Translations under genes and position numbers: made by a program
Shown: positions 32,945-43,035 of the stretch, in pieces
Numbering within the stretch: position 1 is the first letter of the stretch
Layout: each line of letters begins with the position of its first letter
NCBI GenBank assembly: GCA_005223045.1
Contig: NJBM01000002.1
Span: 431,982 to 495,981, forward strand
DNA: 64,000 bases
Origin: Planctomycetes bacterium B3_Pla
GTDB taxonomy: Bacteria > Planctomycetota > Phycisphaerae > Sedimentisphaerales > Anaerobacaceae
Direction of reading: 5' to 3'
The notes under the pieces: model-generated
Database searches by the model: none
What the model saw: only the letters and a program-made list of their open reading frames with translations
What the model was told of the DNA's origin: nothing

Positions 32945-34477
32945 TCATAAAGGCTTGTCACCGTAAATGATAGCATTAGTCAACCGAATACTGGACCCAT
33001 CTGTTGGGTTGAGCACCCTAAAACGGACATTATGTTTTCCCATTGGCAACTGATATCGCCAAAATGGAATGAATTTTCGTTTGATGTTGTTCGTCGGTAA
33101 CTTTGTGGTCGTAACAAGCTGGCCGTCAATGTACATTTCGACGTCGAAAGTGTGAGATGCCGCACTTGCGGCTGTGCCTCTTCGGCCGGCTGCCGCTCTG
33201 CCGTTTACTGTAAATCCGATCCCCTCAAACTCAAAGGAGGCTTCATCGTCCAAAACAATATTCAAATCCTTCTTCTCGATGGGATAGTGTCCCTCGAATC
33301 CGACTTCCAATCTTACGGGTTCTGGCTTTTGGACTATTATCGTTGCTTTCTGGCCATCCACCGCCCCGCCGTTTCTTTCGATCACCTCCAATGCGTGACG
33401 ATAGGACATGTCGTATGTATCGTTCAGAGAGATCGTGGTATATTTGAAGTCAATTGGCTCGACTTCGGCGAGACCCTGTTTCCAATAGTCGGGAATATTG
33501 TCATAGCCAATCATTGTCCCAAGGATTCCGCCGGCACTGGCGGGATTACAGTCTGAGTCATCGCCGCAACGAGTGCTTATGTCGATCGTTTTGCCGAAAT
33601 CCTTTTCGCCGTATAACAGTCCCACCAATATCCATGCAGAATTGATCTTAGCATCGATATTGAAATCACTGAATGCTCCGTTCGGACATCCGACGTCGTT
33701 GTCCCACTTACCATGTACTTTGATCCAGGTTGCTTTCCAATCATCCGGATTCTCTTTGTGCCACTGGATGACATCGCGCATGCATTGTGCATACAGGCTT
33801 TCCGGCGGAATGACTTCTAATGCCTCCTCAACTACGTATCGTGTGTCGTCCGATACGAAAGCCGTAGCGTACAGAGCCGCCACGTAAACGCCACCATACC
33901 AGCCATCACCATAGTTCATAATGTGGCCGATCTTGTCACTTATTTCGGCTGATGTATTGACCATGCCGGGACTCATGAGCCCGGCAAAATCCGCCTCAAT
34001 TTGAAAATCAATATCATCTGCACAGGGATTATTTAGCCAGTGCCCGGATTCCGGCGGCATTATGCCGTTCAAGATGTTGTAACGTGCGCACTGATTAGCA
34101 TGCCAAAGCATATAATCAGCATTTGCGAATGCACTTGCAAACGATTCCGCCGGTGCGTCCAGACCTTCCTTTTCAAACACTTCGACGAAGGTCAAGTCCA
34201 TGTAGATGTCATCATACAAACCCGGTCTTCCGTCGTACGTGTCTTTCATGTATCCGTCATACCAGGGAATTTCATAGTCGTCCGGGATCATCTTACTTCT
34301 GAACCGAAATTCCGTTGGTCCGCCGTATGTACAAGAAATTGTCTGACCTGCCCAGCCGCCTTTGATCTTGTCCTTCAATACGTCGAGCGGTATTTCCTTC
34401 GCAGCCTGTTGTGTGCCGCTGGCACAGCTCACTAACACTACTACACATACCACGCATAACACGATTTCCTTCTTCAT
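32945..34477 (-). CDS. Exported ADP-ribosylglycohydrolase-family lipoprotein
   Basis: The 510-residue protein starts at 34477, because AAGGAGA is seven bases upstream of that ATG but touches the ATG six bases earlier. A lipoprotein signal (VLCVVCVVVLVSCAS) precedes a PF03747-like core. The core has GGWAGQTISCTYGGPTEF, then the acidic metal motif GLYDDIYMDLTFVEVFE and the second metal motif RCGDDSDCNPASAGGILG. The last 140 residues form a beta-sandwich-like domain. The family hydrolyses ADP-ribose conjugates or related glycosides; an exported form more likely acts on environmental glycosides than on ADP-ribosylated proteins (inference). Confidence 0.85.
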   Translation of the reverse strand: MKKEIVLCVVCVVVLVSCASGTQQAAKEIPLDVLKDKIKGGWAGQTISCTYGGPTEFRFRSKMIPDDYEIPWYDGYMKDTYDGRPGLYDDIYMDLTFVEVFEKEGLDAPAESFASAFANADYMLWHANQCARYNILNGIMPPESGHWLNNPCADDIDFQIEADFAGLMSPGMVNTSAEISDKIGHIMNYGDGWYGGVYVAALYATAFVSDDTRYVVEEALEVIPPESLYAQCMRDVIQWHKENPDDWKATWIKVHGKWDNDVGCPNGAFSDFNIDAKINSAWILVGLLYGEKDFGKTIDISTRCGDDSDCNPASAGGILGTMIGYDNIPDYWKQGLAEVEPIDFKYTTISLNDTYDMSYRHALEVIERNGGAVDGQKATIIVQKPEPVRLEVGFEGHYPIEKKDLNIVLDDEASFEFEGIGFTVNGRAAAGRRGTAASAASHTFDVEMYIDGQLVTTTKLPTNNIKRKFIPFWRYQLPMGKHNVRFRVLNPTDGSSIRLTNAIIYGDKPL

Positions 34478-34873
34478 TTTCATTCTCCTTTATTCCAGAC
34501 GCGTTAACGACATTTGTGCCTATTATTGCTACTAACTGAATTATTGCAACGTTGAAAATTTGGACCAAACCGACCGAAAGTTTGCACTCAGGAAAGCGGC
34601 TACATGCGCGCTGAGGGTTCATGTTTCGGATTATATTCCGTAGCCGCCTGTTTTAGGGTAGGCTGTTTCACGTTGGTACTCTCCCTTGCCTGGGTAAACG
34701 CCCTATCCGGAATGGCGTGCCCCTACGGGCAATGAGGGCATTTTCTCACTTCTGAGAGCAAGGACGCCTCCGCATGAAAATCTTTCTCCAACTTGCTTGA
34801 CAGCTTGCGACAAGTAATCTATACTTGATTTTGAGAATTGAGATGTGCAGATGGGGAAAATTAGGAGAGTATC
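34478..34873. other. Divergent intergenic region
   Basis: It separates two divergent genes and contains the strong promoter at 34797-34825 and an inverted repeat (GCGGCTACATG / CGTAGCCGC, about 34599-34650). No gene is seen. Confidence 0.5.
34797..34825 (+). promoter_or_regulatory. Sigma-70-like promoter for the prepilin-like gene
   Basis: TTGACA (34797-34802), 17-base spacer, TATACT (34820-34825). The GTG start lies 49 bases downstream. Confidence 0.65.
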
Positions 34874-35671
34874 GTGCGGGCACCGAAAGGCTTCACGCTG
34901 ATAGAACTCTTGGTGGTAATAGCAATCATCGCACTTCTGATGGCCATCCTAATGCCGGCGCTGCAGCGAGTGAAGCGGCAGGCCGAAAAGACCGCCTGCC
35001 AGTCAAACCTTAAACAGATGGGCTTGGTCGTGTCGCTCTACACAGGGGACTTCGACGGCAAGTTTCACGAGGAGTCTCCCGCCGGCCCGCGGTACAGCTG
35101 GGTTTTCGCCATGCGGCCCTACTACAGCCATGAGCCGGAGATACGGAACTGCCCTGTCGTGCACCATTTCTACAGCGATACCGGCGGGCGCGGCGGCCCA
35201 TTTGTCGGTTGGGGCGTATATGGAGAAGACGGCTATTCCACGCCGGGCTGGGCAATGAAGGGAGATTACGGCAGCTACGGATGGAACTGGTGGCTCTGTG
35301 ACGAAACCCGCGAGAACAAACACTGGCGCAACATCAACACGATTCCGGGCAATCGCAACGAGATTCCCGTCTTCGTCGATGCTTTGTGGGTCGATGCGCT
35401 GCCTCGGCCGACGGACCCGCCGCCGAGCGGGTACTATACGTTCATAGACCGCAGTATGGGATCGTTTTGCATCGACCGGCACAATGGTACCGTTAACGGT
35501 GTGTTTGTGGATTTCTCGGTTCGGTCGATAGGATTGAAGGAATTGTGGGAACTCAGATGGTATCGCGGCTGGCCTGACGACAGACGGGCCGCCGGTACGC
35601 CGACGTGGCCGGAATGGATGAAGAACTTCAAAGATTATGCGCCTGTTTTTAGGTCGCCGCTGGGCAATTGA
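34874..35671 (+). CDS. Prepilin-type N-terminal methylation protein, second copy
   Basis: The 265-residue protein uses a GTG start with GGAG eight bases upstream. The leader MRAPKG precedes [18 protein letters not shown] with Glu at position +5, then a soluble domain with several Cys and Trp. It closes with [17 protein letters not shown], clearly paralogous to the end of the protein at 11913 (ITVRRIGLKELWTQKW). It is followed by the LamG gene 68 bases later in the same orientation, so surface export of both in one programme is plausible. Confidence 0.85.
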   Translation: MRAPKGFTLIELLVVIAIIALLMAILMPALQRVKRQAEKTACQSNLKQMGLVVSLYTGDFDGKFHEESPAGPRYSWVFAMRPYYSHEPEIRNCPVVHHFYSDTGGRGGPFVGWGVYGEDGYSTPGWAMKGDYGSYGWNWWLCDETRENKHWRNINTIPGNRNEIPVFVDALWVDALPRPTDPPPSGYYTFIDRSMGSFCIDRHNGTVNGVFVDFSVRSIGLKELWELRWYRGWPDDRRAAGTPTWPEWMKNFKDYAPVFRSPLGN

Positions 35672-35739
35672 ACTTGATTTCGTATCTTAGTGTGTAGTCA
35701 GAACACTTTTATTCTCAACCTTTTGGAAGGAGGATTGTC

Positions 35740-38700
35740 ATGTGCAAGAAACTGACTCATTGGGCTTGTTTTGCTTTGGTGCTGGCTCTGCTGGGTGGAA
35801 AAACAGCCACAGCCGACTTGATCGCACACTGGCCACTCGATGGCAATTATCTCGATGCGACAGGCAACGGCCATGACGGAACACCTCTGGACGATCCGAA
35901 ATTTGTTGTAGACGGCGAGAAAGGATTGGTCCTGGAAGTAGACGGCAATGCCCGTGTCATGGTCGAAGATGCTCCTGATCTCAATTTTACGGCCAGCGAG
36001 AGCCTGACCATGACGGTCTGGGTCCTTTATGATCCGAGCCTGGCTTCCTCAGGTTGGCGAAGCCCCTGTGGTAAAGGGCGAACGGCACCCGGCGGTGACA
36101 CCAGCTACCTCGATACGATGTATGGCTTTTTTGTCAGTCCCGGTAACGAGTGGGCCTCTAATATGGGCAGCTTAGGCGGTGGTGTCGGGCCGGCCGTGGC
36201 CGATGAGTGGCATCATTTTGCGTTTGTACAGGACGGGGGCCGTAACGAGAACTTTTACTATATAAATCTGGAAGTAGTACAATCCGGAGGTGCGGCAGAT
36301 TGTTCTACTCCGGGGCGACCTCTTTTCATCGGCGCCTCCGGATCGGATACAAGCCCTTTTGAGGGCTTCGGCGGGCGTATTTCAGACGTACGTATCTACA
36401 ACGAGGCCCTGGCAGGTGATGCATTGGCAGCTACCACGCTGCCTCTTGCGCGCCAGACCGAAATCATCGTCACCTTCTCTGACCTGGACCAAGCGGGTGA
36501 AGTTCCTGTTGCAGGAGATTACCAGCCTTCAGAATTGGCCGGAACGGGAATCACTACGACCTGGACAGGTATGCAGCAGTTCAATGATGACATAGCGGGG
36601 GAAGGTTTGCGTGACCACACTGTAACCTGGGACCAGGCAGTTACATCTGTATATGTCTATACGGAGAATGAAGGTTCCATAGGATTCAGCACAGAAGTGG
36701 AAGTATCGAGTATCTGGATTTTCCAGGACTCGTGGGCTGCGACGGCAGTTGCCGGTTACTCAGGTGGTCAGGAAATCTGGAGTGTCCCGGCCGATCACCC
36801 GGAGCAATGGGTTGAAATCACTGCGGGCGCCGGTCATAAGATTGACTCAATCGTTGCGGTTGGCGGTTATTCCCGTATCGATGATATTACGATAAAGATA
36901 CCGGCTACTCACGCCGCAACTGACCCAAGTCCGGCTGACGGTGCCGAGGATGTACGACGTGACGTGGTCCTCGGCTGGAAACCCGGCAAACACGCTGACA
37001 CGCACAATGTCTACCTTGGGACCTCAGCCAGCACGGTTAACAGTGCCTCGGCGGATAATCCTCAGGGCGTGCTGTTGATTGAGGGACACACTTCAAACAG
37101 CTATGCCCCCGACTTGATTCTTGATCTTGGTCAAACCTACTTCTGGCGTGTTGACGAAGTAAACGCTGCACAGGATTACACGGTGCACAGGGGAAAGGTC
37201 TGGAGTTTTACAGCCGAGCCGGTTGGTTATCCGATCGCTGATGTTACTGCCACAGCCAGTTCGTCGTCAGCAGGCCAGGGACCCGAGAATACCGTCAACG
37301 GCTCGGGTCTGGATGCCGACGACCTGCACTCGAACGAGAGTGACTCCATGTGGCGCAGCGAGTTCGGTGATGCCCAGGCGACCTGGATCGAATATCAATT
37401 CGACAGAATCTACAAACTGCACGAGATGTGGGTATGGAACTACAATGTCGAGCTGGAGAATATTGTCGGTTTCGGGTTCAACGATGTCACAGTCGAGTAT
37501 TCGACCGACGGGACAAACTGGACTCAGTTGGCGGGTGTACCTCAGTTTGCCAGGGCACCCGGAGCGGATGGTTACGCACACGATACGACTGTTGACTTCG
37601 GCGGCGTACTGGCAAAGTCCGTCAAGCTGACAGCCAACAGCAACCATGGCCCGTTCGATCAGTACGGCCTGAGCGAGGTTCGCTTCTTCTATATACCTGG
37701 CTGGGCAAGAGAGCCTGACCCGCAGGACGGAGCGACGGGTATCCACCCGGATCTGACCCTTAACTGGAGACCGGGAAGAGAGGCAGCCACACACGATGTG
37801 TACCTCAGCACCGACGAACAGGGTGTAATTGACGGCGCTGTTGCCCCTGCCACCGTTACTGAGGCCGGCTACGATGCCGGCACGCTTGAATTGGGTGAAA
37901 CTTATTATTGGCGGGTTGATGAGGTCAATCCAGCCGGGACCCCCACTGTTTGGCAAGGGGACATCTGGGACTTTACAACGGCGGATCATATAGTTGTGGA
38001 TAACTTCGAGTCCTACAACGGCCTTGAACCCAGTGATCCGGCCAGCAACCGAGTATTTTTGATGTGGAAAGACGGGCTCGGCTACGGCACACAGGACAGT
38101 CCGCCTTACTCTGCCGGTAACGGGACCGGTTCGATCATAGGTCATTCCACAGCGCCTTTTGTTGAGGAACAGATCGTTCACGATGGCAGACAGTCGATGC
38201 CGTATTTCTATAACAACAGCGGCTCAACGGGTAAGGCCAATTATTCAGAGGTCGCGGTGGATATTTCCGCATTGGGAGTCGGTACGGACTGGACCAGAGC
38301 AGGTGTAAAGACATTGACCCTGCACTTCTACGGGGACGCGGCAAATAGTACCGGTGAGCAGATGTACGTGAAGATCAACGGCGTCGAGGTTCCGTACAAC
38401 GGCGCTTCCAGTGACCTTACGCACGGGATATGGCAACCATGGGATATCGACCTGTCGTCTCTTGCCGGTATGGATCTTCAGAATGTCACCGAGCTTATTA
38501 TCGGCTTTAAAGGTGGCGGTGGCTCAGGCGTCGTTTACTTTGATAACATTCGTTTGAATCCGGCCACAGAAACACCTGATTCTCAAGCTCCGGATGACAC
38601 CGCTCTGGTGGCACACTGGGATTTCGAAGGTGATTTTACCGACGCCACGGGCAAGGGTCATGATGGTCTTGCCTTCGGAGACCCGGCCATTATCAATGAT

Positions 38701-39243
38701 CCCTTGCGGGGCCAAGTTTTGGAAGTTGACGGAGATGACCGCATTGGAGTCAGTGACGCCGCAGATTTGAATTACGGAGCGAATGAGAGCATGACCATCA
38801 CGGCATGGGCGAACCTTGATCTTGCGGACCCACTGAGCGGCTGGCGGGCCATAGTGGCTAAGGGCCGCACGGAATTAGGCGGTAGTACAGCTTATGTCGA
38901 TACATTCTACGGTTTCTACGTGAGTCCCGGCGGCAACTGGCACGCGAATGCCGGTGATGTGTGGGACGATTCTCAGCCGGCCGCAGGCGGACAATGGTAC
39001 CATCTGGCCTTCGTCCAGAACGGCCCGGCGGATGCAGGGTATTTCTATATCGACGGCGAATTAATCGCGACGGCGGGCGCCGGAAGCTGCGACACAACCG
39101 GACGGCCATTCTTCATCGGGGCGGCCGGTACAGACGTGGACGTAGCTGTTTTCGAGTCCTTCAAGGGCCGGATCGACGATGTTCGGATCTATAGCTATGC
39201 CCTGTCACAACTCGAGATCCAGCACCTTGGGCTTGCCAAATGA
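35740..39243 (+). CDS. Secreted multidomain LamG/discoidin/Fn3-like protein
   Basis: The 1167-residue protein has a signal peptide (FALVLALLGGKTATA). Domains in order: LamG (about 27-225, LIAHWPLDGNYLDATGNGHD), a beta-rich region (230-390), and an Fn3-like unit (about 395-490, ending WRVDEVNAAQDYTVHRGKVW). A discoidin/F5-8C-like unit (about 495-650), a second Fn3-like unit (660-750) and a jelly-roll carbohydrate-binding region (about 750-945) follow. A second LamG closes the protein (about 955-1165, LVAHWDFEGDFTDATGKGHD). The two LamG units are clearly internal duplicates. No catalytic domain is visible; adhesion or glycan binding is inferred. There is no PEP-CTERM tail. GGAGG precedes the ATG. 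Confidence 0.85.
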   Translation: MCKKLTHWACFALVLALLGGKTATADLIAHWPLDGNYLDATGNGHDGTPLDDPKFVVDGEKGLVLEVDGNARVMVEDAPDLNFTASESLTMTVWVLYDPSLASSGWRSPCGKGRTAPGGDTSYLDTMYGFFVSPGNEWASNMGSLGGGVGPAVADEWHHFAFVQDGGRNENFYYINLEVVQSGGAADCSTPGRPLFIGASGSDTSPFEGFGGRISDVRIYNEALAGDALAATTLPLARQTEIIVTFSDLDQAGEVPVAGDYQPSELAGTGITTTWTGMQQFNDDIAGEGLRDHTVTWDQAVTSVYVYTENEGSIGFSTEVEVSSIWIFQDSWAATAVAGYSGGQEIWSVPADHPEQWVEITAGAGHKIDSIVAVGGYSRIDDITIKIPATHAATDPSPADGAEDVRRDVVLGWKPGKHADTHNVYLGTSASTVNSASADNPQGVLLIEGHTSNSYAPDLILDLGQTYFWRVDEVNAAQDYTVHRGKVWSFTAEPVGYPIADVTATASSSSAGQGPENTVNGSGLDADDLHSNESDSMWRSEFGDAQATWIEYQFDRIYKLHEMWVWNYNVELENIVGFGFNDVTVEYSTDGTNWTQLAGVPQFARAPGADGYAHDTTVDFGGVLAKSVKLTANSNHGPFDQYGLSEVRFFYIPGWAREPDPQDGATGIHPDLTLNWRPGREAATHDVYLSTDEQGVIDGAVAPATVTEAGYDAGTLELGETYYWRVDEVNPAGTPTVWQGDIWDFTTADHIVVDNFESYNGLEPSDPASNRVFLMWKDGLGYGTQDSPPYSAGNGTGSIIGHSTAPFVEEQIVHDGRQSMPYFYNNSGSTGKANYSEVAVDISALGVGTDWTRAGVKTLTLHFYGDAANSTGEQMYVKINGVEVPYNGASSDLTHGIWQPWDIDLSSLAGMDLQNVTELIIGFKGGGGSGVVYFDNIRLNPATETPDSQAPDDTALVAHWDFEGDFTDATGKGHDGLAFGDPAIINDPLRGQVLEVDGDDRIGVSDAADLNYGANESMTITAWANLDLADPLSGWRAIVAKGRTELGGSTAYVDTFYGFYVSPGGNWHANAGDVWDDSQPAAGGQWYHLAFVQNGPADAGYFYIDGELIATAGAGSCDTTGRPFFIGAAGTDVDVAVFESFKGRIDDVRIYSYALSQLEIQHLGLAK

Positions 39244-39266
39244 ACTGAGCGCCGAATACGGTGAAA

Positions 39267-39307
39267 GGGCTGGCAGCTTGAGAGAGTTGCCAGCCCACTG
39301 TCTTTTT
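39267..39307 (+). terminator. Intrinsic terminator after LamG gene
   Basis: GGGCTGGCA (39267-39275) pairs perfectly with TGCCAGCCC (39288-39296), followed by ACTGTCTTTTT. Confidence 0.8.
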
Positions 39308-39666
39308 GACACGGCCACCTATGAAGAGTTCAAAGTCAAATACTAAAATCTCTGTTGCCACAAAAATTTTCTTTGAGGCATCCACTTTACGACGTATCAA
39401 CCACGCTTCGTCGCTCATCCAAGGCATGATAACGATGTCATGCGGCAACCTGACGACGAATCTTTCGGTTTGTAGTGGCCGATGCGCACCAGTCAAATCA
39501 CCGCCTATGATCTACCTGAAAAATCCGTCAGTTTGAGCAAGAGATGTTTGAAAATTGTTGGAGGGGCCGTAGAATACCACAATGAGCGTGTAGTCGGCCG
39601 TGTCAGCCGAGAAGCTCGAGGAACAGATACCAGTTGCACTGTGATAATTCAAACCGGAGAATTCCA
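39308..39666. other. Intergenic stretch, nothing recognised
   Basis: Short open frames here lack ribosome-binding sites and protein-like composition. GCTTCGTCGCTCATC near 39405 recurs near 40911. Confidence 0.4.
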
Positions 39667-40677
39667 ATGTTAAAATCTACAAACGTTAAAAATGATGGCC
39701 TAGCAGCTTCGCCAATAGATCGTCGAGATTTCCTCAAGGGCGCCGCCAGTACGGCAGGCGCCGTCGTGGCTGCATCGGTGAGCGAGACGGCCCAAGCAAC
39801 CCCGGCGTCCAAGACGGGCGTACCGTGGGGACCCAACAACCGTATGGGCATTGGCATCAACCTCGAATACGTTCGGCACGCCGACAAGAGCCTTGCTTAC
39901 GGCATCAAACGAGCGGGGCAGATTGGCTACAAGTGGATCGAGCCTTGTTTCCTGGACGGCCGTTGCCTGCTCTCCAACGCCGGGTATTGCCACGTGACGA
40001 GCATGGACACCGACCCGAAGCTCATCAAAGACCTGTGCGAGGAAGCCGGTGTGAAGATCAGCGGACTGTCATCGCACTCCGACCTGCTCAATCCCGAGTA
40101 TGGGGTGCTCTATGCCCGGCGCGGCATTCGCTACGCTCGGGCGTTGGGCGTGAACGTCGTCCAAATCACCGAGGACATGTATCCGCCCAAGTGGATTGAT
40201 GAATCCGAGGCTTACAACCTCATGCGCATCACGCTTCGGGCGATTGCCGAGACGTGCGAAGAGAACGGCGTTTACATCGCCGTCGAGCAACATGGGCCGT
40301 ACACCGCGAAGATTGAGCACATGAAGCGCATCCTCGCGCTGGTGGATTCGCCATGGATCAAATGCAACTATGATTGTGGTAACACCTTCCTCGCTGGCTC
40401 GGATCCATACGAGATGCTCGAAGCAGTCATTGACAAAGTCGTTCATGTGCACGCGAAGGACATATCGGTCAAGCAGGCTGAGGCGGAGCGGGGCAAGGTC
40501 ACCGGCACGGCCGTCGGTTGTGCGTGCGGCGATGGCGTCATTGACTGGAAGAAGCTCGTTGGGCGGTTGAAGAAGGCCGGCTACAGGGGCGTGCTCTCGG
40601 TCGAGTGCGGCACCGAGGAAGAGGCAGTCCGCTCGTACGCGCACCTGATAAAGGTTCTTCAAGAACTGGATGCATGA
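39667..40677 (+). CDS. Tat-exported sugar phosphate isomerase/epimerase-like TIM barrel
   Basis: The 336-residue protein has a twin-arginine signal (DRRDFLKGAASTAGAV). An AP-endonuclease-2/xylose-isomerase-type barrel follows, with VYIAVEQHGPYTA, KCNYDCGNTFLAG, VHVHAKDIS and LSVECGTEEE supplying the usual Glu, Asp, His and Glu metal ligands. GGAGA precedes the ATG at 39667 by six bases. In Planctomycetota such exported barrels act on sugars or cyclitols, often in heparan- or inositol-like catabolism; the substrate is unknown. It stands alone downstream of the LamG gene's terminator. Confidence 0.85.
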   Translation: MLKSTNVKNDGLAASPIDRRDFLKGAASTAGAVVAASVSETAQATPASKTGVPWGPNNRMGIGINLEYVRHADKSLAYGIKRAGQIGYKWIEPCFLDGRCLLSNAGYCHVTSMDTDPKLIKDLCEEAGVKISGLSSHSDLLNPEYGVLYARRGIRYARALGVNVVQITEDMYPPKWIDESEAYNLMRITLRAIAETCEENGVYIAVEQHGPYTAKIEHMKRILALVDSPWIKCNYDCGNTFLAGSDPYEMLEAVIDKVVHVHAKDISVKQAEAERGKVTGTAVGCACGDGVIDWKKLVGRLKKAGYRGVLSVECGTEEEAVRSYAHLIKVLQELDA

Positions 40678-41187
40678 GCAAGACAGTGCGGCTGACTGTC
40701 CCTGATACCTGATCCTGAAAGCACTGTCGGATAGGTTGCTCTACGAAAATAAAAGAGGAAATGGGAACGTAGTCATATAGGAGATTCCGCTTCAGGGACT
40801 CATCAGTGCGTGAAGGATCGATGACGGGAAAAATTCTACGGGGTGTGGAGAGAATCACAACGACGGACGGACTTTCATTGGAGACAGCGTGCGTTTTTCA
40901 AGCGGCCATGCTTCGTCGCTCATCTTAATAGCTTTTCAACTCGACGATGCATTATAATGGACATCGTGAATCCACCTCTGTTAGCCCTTCTTTTTTGACG
41001 GCGTCCATTGAATCCGATGGCGTACTATTTTCCACACGGAAATTACCCATTTCAGCAAAAAAGGGATATGTTTTCGGACTCGGTTTGGGCAAAATAGGTA
41101 TGCGCGGAGACATTTTGGAGACATGATGTCACTCTGGGGTCGCGGGATTCTTCGGGTCCTGAAAAAGGTGACTTTGTGTGCATTGTG
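40678..41187. other. Intergenic stretch, nothing recognised
   Basis: No gene, hairpin or repeat worth annotating was seen apart from TTGTGTGCATTGTGTCACTC at the right end, which resembles text behind the TPR relic near 32850. Confidence 0.4.
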
Positions 41188-41765
41188 TCACTCCACTTCA
41201 GCTCCTGTTTGTGGCAGCTTTGCTCGCCACTCTTTGGCCTGTTCCGGCTTGCCCCAAGCTTCGTAGAATTCGATCATATTGTTCAAGGACTCCGACGTGT
41301 GTGGATGAGTGTCACCGAGTTTGAGGAGTCGGCCTTTGGTGGCTTCAATTAGAAGTGGTTCTGCTTCGTCGTAGCGACCTTGCTCTTTATAGAGTATAGC
41401 AAGGCTATGCATTGAGGTGAGGATTTGTGGATGGGCCGCACCGAGCACAGATCGACCAATCTCCAATGCCTTGGTAAATAGCGGCTCGGCTTTCTCGTAT
41501 CGAGCCTGTTGCGTATATAGTTGGGCAAGCCCATTCATGGAGCGCAGAGTGTGCAGGTGTTCCTCGCCCAGCATTTGGCGCTGAGCCTCTAATGTTTTGA
41601 GATACAGCTCTTCTGCCTCCACATAGCGGCTCTGCGCCGTGTATAGCCTGGCCAGGGTACTCATTACATCCAATGTTGACCAATTCTCCTCGCCCAAAAG
41701 GCGGCATGCCCTCTCGATCGCCTTATCCAGCAACGGCTCTGCTTCATCATAGCGTCCCTGACGCC
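41188..41765 (-). pseudogene. Kinesin-light-chain-like TPR protein, 5' end lost
   Basis: It encodes four TPR_12-type repeats of 42 residues (RYDEAEPLLDKAIE..., RYVEAEELYLKTLE..., RYEKAEPLFTKALE..., RYDEAEPLLIEATK) and the tail QAKEWRAKLPQTGAEVE. The start is missing: at about 41765 the frame passes into an IS1380 transposase gene read in another frame. Proteins of this family are usually much longer, often with a CHAT or NB-ARC domain upstream, so this is the surviving C-terminal part. A further scrap of the same tail is at 32858. Confidence 0.7.
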
Positions 41766-42770
41766 TCGCTTGTTGTAGAACTTCACCACATTGCTCGATT
41801 TCCACCTAAGGTTGGTCACAATGAAGCCGACTCGGGGAAAAAGCTCTCCTGCATGCCACTCGATCTTGGCGACTACTCTGCGAGCCATCTCCCAACTGGC
41901 TGCCTGATACCGAAAACTGTGATACAGGACAATCGGCTTCTTCGGTGGGCGACCCACAGGTCGAGTCAACATGTGTTCAATCTTACCGTACAGAATCTGA
42001 TTACCTTTCAGGCGGATGGCATAGAAATACCTCTCTGCTTCGAGATAGCGATACATCTTGGGATCAGCAAAGGCTGCATCGCCACGGAAGAATCGGAGGA
42101 TGTCATAACCTCGATAACGATTGACAATCGGCTCCAGCAAACTTCGCCAGTCATCGGCACTATGGACATTGCCATTGCGAAGAAGTGCTCGCTCCAAATC
42201 GCCATACTGATTGAAACAGAACAATGGGTGATAACACATGCATTGGAAATAACCGTTGTAAGCAGTGCCTTCCTGATTGCCGTAGGTTGGGCTGACAGAA
42301 CTGTCCATATCAAGGATGATCTGCTTGAGTGATTTTCGCTGGTGTACTTGATCAATCCATTCACCTGCCAGGTTCATCAATAGCTCCAGGTTCTTGGACT
42401 GAGTCAGGATTTCTGTTTCAAATCTGCCCATTACACTGGTTGGTGCGGCGGAGCGTTCTATTGCTCTACCCCCTGCAATATGCCGCATGGCGGGATCGAC
42501 ACATAGACGCTCTGCATCATTGGTGTCGTCATAGCCAGCAAGCCTGCTGTAGATCGACTGTCTGAGCAAAGCGGCTATACCGTGTTGTGTGTTCTTGCCC
42601 GTTCGGATGTCACGAAGCCCTGAATCGACAAGCGAGGTCAGACCGAGTGCCTCATCAAGCTCGCGGTAGGCTAGCAGCCCAGCGTCACTGGTGATCTTGG
42701 TTCCGTGAAATTCAAGCTTCAATTTATTGTCAAAATTAAGCCTCAGAGCGTCCTTGCGTGCTTCACCCAT
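41764..42770 (-). pseudogene. IS1380-family transposase, 3' end lost
   Basis: About 335 codons of an IS1380 DDE transposase remain, starting at 42770 (GGGAG seven bases upstream) or 42818. Motifs are ILDMDSSVSPTYG (first Asp), FRGDAAFADP (second Asp) and GFIVTNLRWKSSNVVKFYNK. Just after FYNKRG the family sequence stops and the truncated TPR gene begins. The upstream end of the element, with CTTAAGCCCGGATTTCCCAA, lies at about 42863-42882. The transposase lacks its last acidic residue region and should be inactive. Confidence 0.8.
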
Positions 42771-43035
42771 TGGGTTCTCCCGTGAAGAATGGTCGAAAGT
42801 GGCTTGAGTGGTCTCCATTGGCTCTACACTATGAAATTACAGTTTATTTGTCACGTACTATTTGGGAAATCCGGGCTTAAGGAACCGCAATTCAGACGTT
42901 TACCCCTTTTGCGGTTACAATCTTACACTATCGTTCTAATGATTGCCCGCCTCAGTTCAGCAGAAAGTCCAGCTATAAGAAAAGGACTGCAAGTCCGCAA
43001 ACTCACAGCACCATCAAATTGTTAGTCCGAAGTGT
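42771..43035. other. IS1380 left end and flank
   Basis: The terminal sequence TTTGGGAAATCCGGGCTTAA (42861-42880) is typical of IS1380 ends. Direct repeat copy 1 (42900-42975) follows. Confidence 0.55.
42900..42975. repeat. Direct repeat flanking the barrel gene, copy 1
   Basis: GCGGTTACAATCTTACACTA, then TCGTTCTAATGATTGCCCGC and CAGAAAG match 44020-44095 with a handful of changes. The two copies bracket the gene at 43036-43932. Confidence 0.7.

Noticed and set aside
37267..38181. 304-codon minus-strand frame inside the LamG gene
   Set aside because: Antisense to recognised Fn3 and discoidin-like domains.
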